Shown: one piece after another, positions 60,220 to 64,000 of the stretch | Numbering within the stretch: the first letter of the stretch is position 1 | How the letters are laid out: the number at the start of each line of letters is the position of its first letter | Position numbers and translations under genes: made by a program | The notes under the pieces: model-generated | Seen by the model: the letters and a program-made list of their open reading frames with translations, nothing else | Databases searched by the model: none | What the model was told of the DNA's origin: nothing | Assembly: GCA_017482055.1 (NCBI GenBank) | Contig: JAFUOH010000019.1 | Coordinates: forward strand, 1 to 64,000 | Reading direction: 5' to 3' | Origin: Clostridia bacterium | GTDB taxonomy: Bacteria; Bacillota; Clostridia; Oscillospirales; CAG-272 | DNA: 64,000 nucleotides

Positions 60220-62976
60220 TCACATAACTATCTCCGCATGACTGCCGCCGACGCGGTCTTTGGTTACTACGATGCGGCGGTCTATGCGCTCCTTCAGCTC
60301 GGATACATGGGAGATGATGCCCACAAGACGACAACTGTCGGAGAGCTTTACAAGGGTGTCAATAGCTTGGGAGAGGGAGTTTTCATCGAGTGAGCCGAAG
60401 CCTTCATCAACAAACATGGTATCAAGTCTGATGCCGCCTGCCGAGGATTGGATCTCGTCCGACAGACCGAGCGCGAGCGACAATGAGGCTTTGAAGGCTT
60501 CTCCGCCGGATAACGTGCGCACACTGCGCTCGGTGCCGTTGTAGTGGTCAATGACATCCAGCTCCAGACCGCTTTGCGAGCGATTGTTTTCGGCGACCCC
60601 GCGGCGCTTTAATTCGTACTGTCCGTCAGACATCAGCATAAACCGTGTATTTGCACGGGCGATTATGCGGTCGAAGAAGGTCATCTGTACATAAGTTTCG
60701 AGCATTATCTTTTCCTTGCCGCCGAGACTTCCGCTGGCGGTGTTCGACAACGTGCGAAGAGAAGAAAGCCGCTTTTCTACCGCAGACAGCTTGGCGGCGG
60801 TGCGCGTGTATTTTTCAAGCGCGGCGGTGTTGGTCTCCATCCGCACTCTCACAGCGGTGATACGCTCGGTGAGGTTGTTCTTTTTTTCTATGAGCTCATC
60901 TCGCTTCCCGCGGGCAGTATCAATATCAATCTCGGGCGCGTCCGCAAGAGCGGATTCCAGCCGAGCAATGCTGTCGGCGAGTCCGTTTACTTCGGCTTTG
61001 CATTCTCCGTGACGGTTTACGGCATCATCCAGCGCGGTGCGCAGTTTCGCAAGTGCTGCCATTTCCGCATCAATACACGCCTCGGCGGCGGCTCTGCTGT
61101 TGAATTCAAGCTCCGACGCATTTTTTCGGAGATTATCATCAAGTGATGCCAGACGGTTCTTTCCTGCTGCCACCTCGTCTCCGAGACCGCGAGCTTCGGT
61201 ATCCATTTTTTCAAGAGCCTCCATAAGCTTCGGAATGTTTGATTCAAGCTCATCGCGGCGGCGGATACGGGATATCTCTACCGCGAGACTCTTTTCCACC
61301 TCCGAAAGAGCGGCGTTGCAAAGTGTCGTTTCGTTTGCGGTATCGGCGGCAATATCGGTACAGCCGACGGGTAAAAGCGCGGCGGCAAGCTGTTCGATGG
61401 CGGCAAGCTTTTCGTCGCACTGACCGATCAGCCTTGCGGCTTCCGCACTTTTTATTTTAGCCTCATCAAGCGTTTTTTCACTTATATCTGCCGCTTGCTT
61501 GAGCTCTGCCTCACTCGGGGCGCTGTGAGATTTTTCGGCGGGATGCGGATGATCGACAGCGCCGCATACAGGGCAGGGTACGCCGTCAGACAGCGTTTCT
61601 GCGAGTATTCCCGCCTGCTCGTCAAGAAACGCTCTGTTAAGCTTCGCAAGCGTTGTCTGCATGCGCTCTGCGTGGTCGGCGATAAGTGAGTATTCGCGCT
61701 TTGCCGCATCACGGCACTTTGTAAGCGCCGAATAGCTTTGCAGCTCTGCCGCAAGCTGTGCAAGCCTGTCACGGCGTGCGGACAGCTCACGTCCTTCTGC
61801 TTCAAGCCGTTCCTTCGCTTCACCGGCGGTTTTAAGCGTAGCAGCCTCATCACGCATTTTTACGAGCCGCAGTTTTTCTGTATCATATTTTGCAAGGGCG
61901 GCTTCGAGCGCGGCAGATCGCTCGGCGATCAAGCGTGCCGCTTCCGATTGTTCGGATCTCAACGCTTCAAGCTCGCCGTATTTTGGCAGGCTGTCACGCA
62001 GACGTGTGATATGCTCATGCAGTCGGTCACGCTCGGGTGCGCGTTCACTTTCGCGTTCGAGCGCGGTGGCAAAGGTATCGAGCATAGCCGTACGTGCGGC
62101 AAGCTGTGCCTTTGAATGAGCAAGCTCTGTGCGGTTTTTGTTAATTTCCATCGCCTGACCGAGAGTGTGTGACAGCGCTTCAAGCTCGGCTTCAAGTGTG
62201 CCCAATTCTTTTTCAAGCTCGGAAAGCTCCGTGCTGTCGGCGCCTATAATGCGCTCGGTCAGTGCAGGCACCTCGGAGAGTGGCAGCTTCCCCGACTTTG
62301 CGGCTTCAAGCTCATCATAAAACGCCTCGCTTGCCGTCATACTGTCGATATATTGACGAGCACCTGCAAAGAGCAGCTCGTATTCTCGGTAGGCGGACGA
62401 TGCGGCGCTTTTTAATTCGTCCTGAAGTCCTCGGTACAGCTCTGTGCCGAACAGCTTGCGGAAGATCTTTATACGTGTATCGGTGGAGGCAAACAACAGC
62501 TCTCTGAAATCCCCCTGCGCAATCATGGCGATCTGTGAAAACTGCGTTCTGTCGATGCCGATAAGCTCACGTATCGCCGTATCTACTTCACGGGTCTTGG
62601 TTACAACGCTCCCATCGGGACGGATAAGCTCGGCTTCGGCGCGCTGTATGGTCATACCGCCGCCGCGCTTTGCTTCACGCTCATATTCGGGATTTCGGCG
62701 TACCGTGTAACGACTGCCCGCATAATCGAAGATCAACTCTACCTCGGTGGGCGTGTCGGAAGAAGCATATTTTGAGCGAAGCTGTGTGGCATCGCGATGA
62801 GAGCCGCTGGGTTCACCGTACAGAGCGAAAGTTATAGCATCGAAAATAGTGGTTTTTCCTGCGCCTGTGTCACCGCATATAAGATAAAGTCCGTCGTGCC
62901 CGAGGCTGTCCATGTCAAGTACAACCGTGCCCGCATAGGGACCGAAGGCGGAGAGTGTCAGCTTTATCGGTCTCAT
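60220..62976 (-). CDS. sbcC: SbcC/Rad50-type SMC family ATPase
   Basis: SbcC works with SbcD as an ATP-dependent nuclease that opens hairpins and processes double-strand DNA ends. At 918 residues it has the Walker A GDTGAGKT (35-42), a long coiled coil interrupted by the zinc hook CPVC (C468 and C471, in CPVCGAVDHPHP), a second coil, and the C-terminal signature LSGGE with Walker B (LDTMFVDEGFGSLDE). The length is slightly below that of E. coli SbcC. GGAGGGAACG precedes the ATG, which overlaps the sbcD stop by 4 nt. The terminator-like GTGC-TTCG-GCAC hairpin after the stop (60188-60212) may close it. Confidence 0.93.
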   Translation of the reverse strand: MRPIKLTLSAFGPYAGTVVLDMDSLGHDGLYLICGDTGAGKTTIFDAITFALYGEPSGSHRDATQLRSKYASSDTPTEVELIFDYAGSRYTVRRNPEYEREAKRGGGMTIQRAEAELIRPDGSVVTKTREVDTAIRELIGIDRTQFSQIAMIAQGDFRELLFASTDTRIKIFRKLFGTELYRGLQDELKSAASSAYREYELLFAGARQYIDSMTASEAFYDELEAAKSGKLPLSEVPALTERIIGADSTELSELEKELGTLEAELEALSHTLGQAMEINKNRTELAHSKAQLAARTAMLDTFATALERESERAPERDRLHEHITRLRDSLPKYGELEALRSEQSEAARLIAERSAALEAALAKYDTEKLRLVKMRDEAATLKTAGEAKERLEAEGRELSARRDRLAQLAAELQSYSALTKCRDAAKREYSLIADHAERMQTTLAKLNRAFLDEQAGILAETLSDGVPCPVCGAVDHPHPAEKSHSAPSEAELKQAADISEKTLDEAKIKSAEAARLIGQCDEKLAAIEQLAAALLPVGCTDIAADTANETTLCNAALSEVEKSLAVEISRIRRRDELESNIPKLMEALEKMDTEARGLGDEVAAGKNRLASLDDNLRKNASELEFNSRAAAEACIDAEMAALAKLRTALDDAVNRHGECKAEVNGLADSIARLESALADAPEIDIDTARGKRDELIEKKNNLTERITAVRVRMETNTAALEKYTRTAAKLSAVEKRLSSLRTLSNTASGSLGGKEKIMLETYVQMTFFDRIIARANTRFMLMSDGQYELKRRGVAENNRSQSGLELDVIDHYNGTERSVRTLSGGEAFKASLSLALGLSDEIQSSAGGIRLDTMFVDEGFGSLDENSLSQAIDTLVKLSDSCRLVGIISHVSELKERIDRRIVVTKDRVGGSHAEIVM

Positions 62977-64000
62977 CTCGTTCCCTCCTTGCTTTGAAGC
63001 TTTTCGATAAGCTCGCTCACAAATTCTCGCTGCTCATCATCAAGCGGACGGTCGTTCTGTTTTTCGAAAAAGTCGGCGAAAAGTTCAAGCGGCGAACGCT
63101 TTTCTGCCGCCGTGTCAAGCAGAGGCGCGGCAGAAAAGCGAGTACGGCGATTATCATAATCAAGCTTCATAAGGTTAGGGTAGATCACTCGCAGCTTGGT
63201 TATGGCGTCGGGAATGTCATCCTCGTCGGTCAGCGTAATGTGTATATAATCATCGGTGGCAGTCCCCTCGTAATTTTTTCGCAGAGTAAGCGAGTCGTAG
63301 CTGCCGCGAAGCTCGCGCAGGTCACGACACGGTATTAGCGGCAGCTCGGTTACGGAGATATCGCCTTTTTTGCCCATGTCAACGACAGTGACGGACTTTT
63401 TCTGCGAGACCTCGGAGAAGGAATATTTGAGCGGTGTGCCGCAGTAGCGCACAGTATCGCTTCCCACCGACTGCGGACAGTGGAGGTGACCGAGCGCCAC
63501 GTAATCGAAGCCGTCGAGCACCGAAACGTCAACATTGTCGGAGCCGCCCACCGATATCTCCTCCGAATCCGAACGTTCGGCGCCCGTGATGAACTGATGG
63601 GTCACAAGTACATTGCGTACAGTGTGATCGGGCGACATTTCACGGATGGCAATACGCAGTGCGTCGGTGTAGGATTCACAGGATTCATCGGGAAAGTATC
63701 TGCGAACATGGGCGGGCTTTATAAACGGCAGAAGGTAGAAATTGACCGTACCGTGGGCATCGGAAAAGCTCACAGGGGTCACGTTTCCGTCCCAAACGGG
63801 GGAGAGATGAATACCTGCGGGGCTCATGAGCTTTGAGCCGAAGGCAATACGCTCGGGCGAGTCGTGGTTCCCGCTGATAATGAGTGTCGGCACGCTTCGG
63901 GCGTTCAGCTCCGAAAGAAACGAGTCAAATAACGCCACCGCCTCCGCAGGCGGTACAGGCTTGTCGTATATATCCCCCGCGATAACTATCGCATCGGGAT
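62973..64000 (-). CDS. sbcD: SbcD/Mre11-type nuclease, 5' end outside the window
   Basis: This calcineurin-like nuclease subunit pairs with SbcC. The frame is open to the window edge, so the true start lies beyond 64000; 342 codons are visible. Conserved metal motifs present are AGDIYDKP (about 63960), LIISGNHDSPERI and VALGHLHCPQSVG, together with VLVTHQFITGA. The second DxH motif at the very N-terminus is not covered. The visible C-terminal part ends in LIEKLQSKEG and its stop overlaps the sbcC start (ATGA), the usual sbcDC order. Confidence 0.92.
   Translation of the reverse strand, partial: PDAIVIAGDIYDKPVPPAEAVALFDSFLSELNARSVPTLIISGNHDSPERIAFGSKLMSPAGIHLSPVWDGNVTPVSFSDAHGTVNFYLLPFIKPAHVRRYFPDESCESYTDALRIAIREMSPDHTVRNVLVTHQFITGAERSDSEEISVGGSDNVDVSVLDGFDYVALGHLHCPQSVGSDTVRYCGTPLKYSFSEVSQKKSVTVVDMGKKGDISVTELPLIPCRDLRELRGSYDSLTLRKNYEGTATDDYIHITLTDEDDIPDAITKLRVIYPNLMKLDYDNRRTRFSAAPLLDTAAEKRSPLELFADFFEKQNDRPLDDEQREFVSELIEKLQSKEGTR

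Noticed and set aside
1..64000. tRNA or rRNA genes
   Set aside because: Scanning by eye for T-arm consensus and acceptor pairing found no convincing candidate; a dedicated covariance search was not possible.

Overview
The window reads as one contiguous chromosomal segment of a Gram-positive, anaerobic Firmicute of class Clostridia, most likely a gut or rumen Oscillospiraceae/Ruminococcaceae relative. This is inferred from gene content, not from a marker gene: a dockerin-bearing secreted enzyme, a CD3324-type small DNA-binding protein, an LL-diaminopimelate aminotransferase (dapL), a MurE with a meso-DAP-type motif, DUF4330 proteins, and a division and cell-wall cluster of clostridial layout. 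Strong purine-rich ribosome-binding sites, frequent TTG starts and TTGACA/TATAAT-type promoters fit. No rRNA, tRNA, CRISPR array, prophage or transposase gene was seen.

Layout. 0-11.5 kb: a sugar isomerase/epimerase-like TIM barrel, a small unknown gene, a secreted LamG/InlB-repeat/metallophosphoesterase/dockerin protein, a CD3324-like regulator behind a stop-interrupted leader ORF, dapL, a TIM-barrel protein of unknown specificity, a membrane-anchored M23-like protein with a degenerate zinc site, and a DUF554 membrane protein. 11.5-27.8 kb: an accessory stretch rich in short dispersed repeats. It holds a frameshifted gene, a radical SAM/CapA pair, a solute-binding-like lipoprotein, a sugar-phosphate module (TIM-like isomerase and YjbQ divergent from a SIS isomerase and a DeoR regulator), an amidase-fold protein, a Pit phosphate transporter with its DUF47/PhoU-like partner, an AraC regulator, an Mrp/NBP35 ATPase, a zinc-ribbon membrane protein and glycerate kinase. 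27.8-37.4 kb: rimM-trmD-murJ, an O-antigen-ligase-like polymerase and two DUF4330 proteins; HPr; uvrC-rsmD-coaD. 37.5-51.4 kb: the division and cell-wall cluster mraZ-rsmH-ftsL-like-spoVD/PBP-murE-murF-mraY-ftsW/spoVE-murG-divIB-ftsZ, without murD, murC or ftsA. 51.4-64 kb: an AI-2E family permease (reverse), aroB, a ceramidase-like hydrolase, aroA, a DUF362 ferredoxin, ispE, a trigger-factor-like lipoprotein PPIase, then sbcC and sbcD on the reverse strand, with sbcD cut by the window end.

The most unusual signal is non-coding. One repeat family with 16-bp terminal inverted repeats (TAAATTATCGTTTAGC) and a GC-rich hairpin core has five copies plus one degenerate remnant, all lying 26-97 bp upstream of a start codon. 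Two further MITE-like repeats (A and B) instead lie in gaps downstream of gene ends, and one B copy sits inside an A copy. Two copies of the first family flank the radical SAM/CapA pair as direct repeats.

Other points: mraZ is preceded by 10-bp-phased GTGG repeats overlapping its predicted transcription start (a likely MraZ operator), pit by an 11-bp direct repeat resembling a PHO box, and dapL plus murE together imply meso-DAP peptidoglycan.
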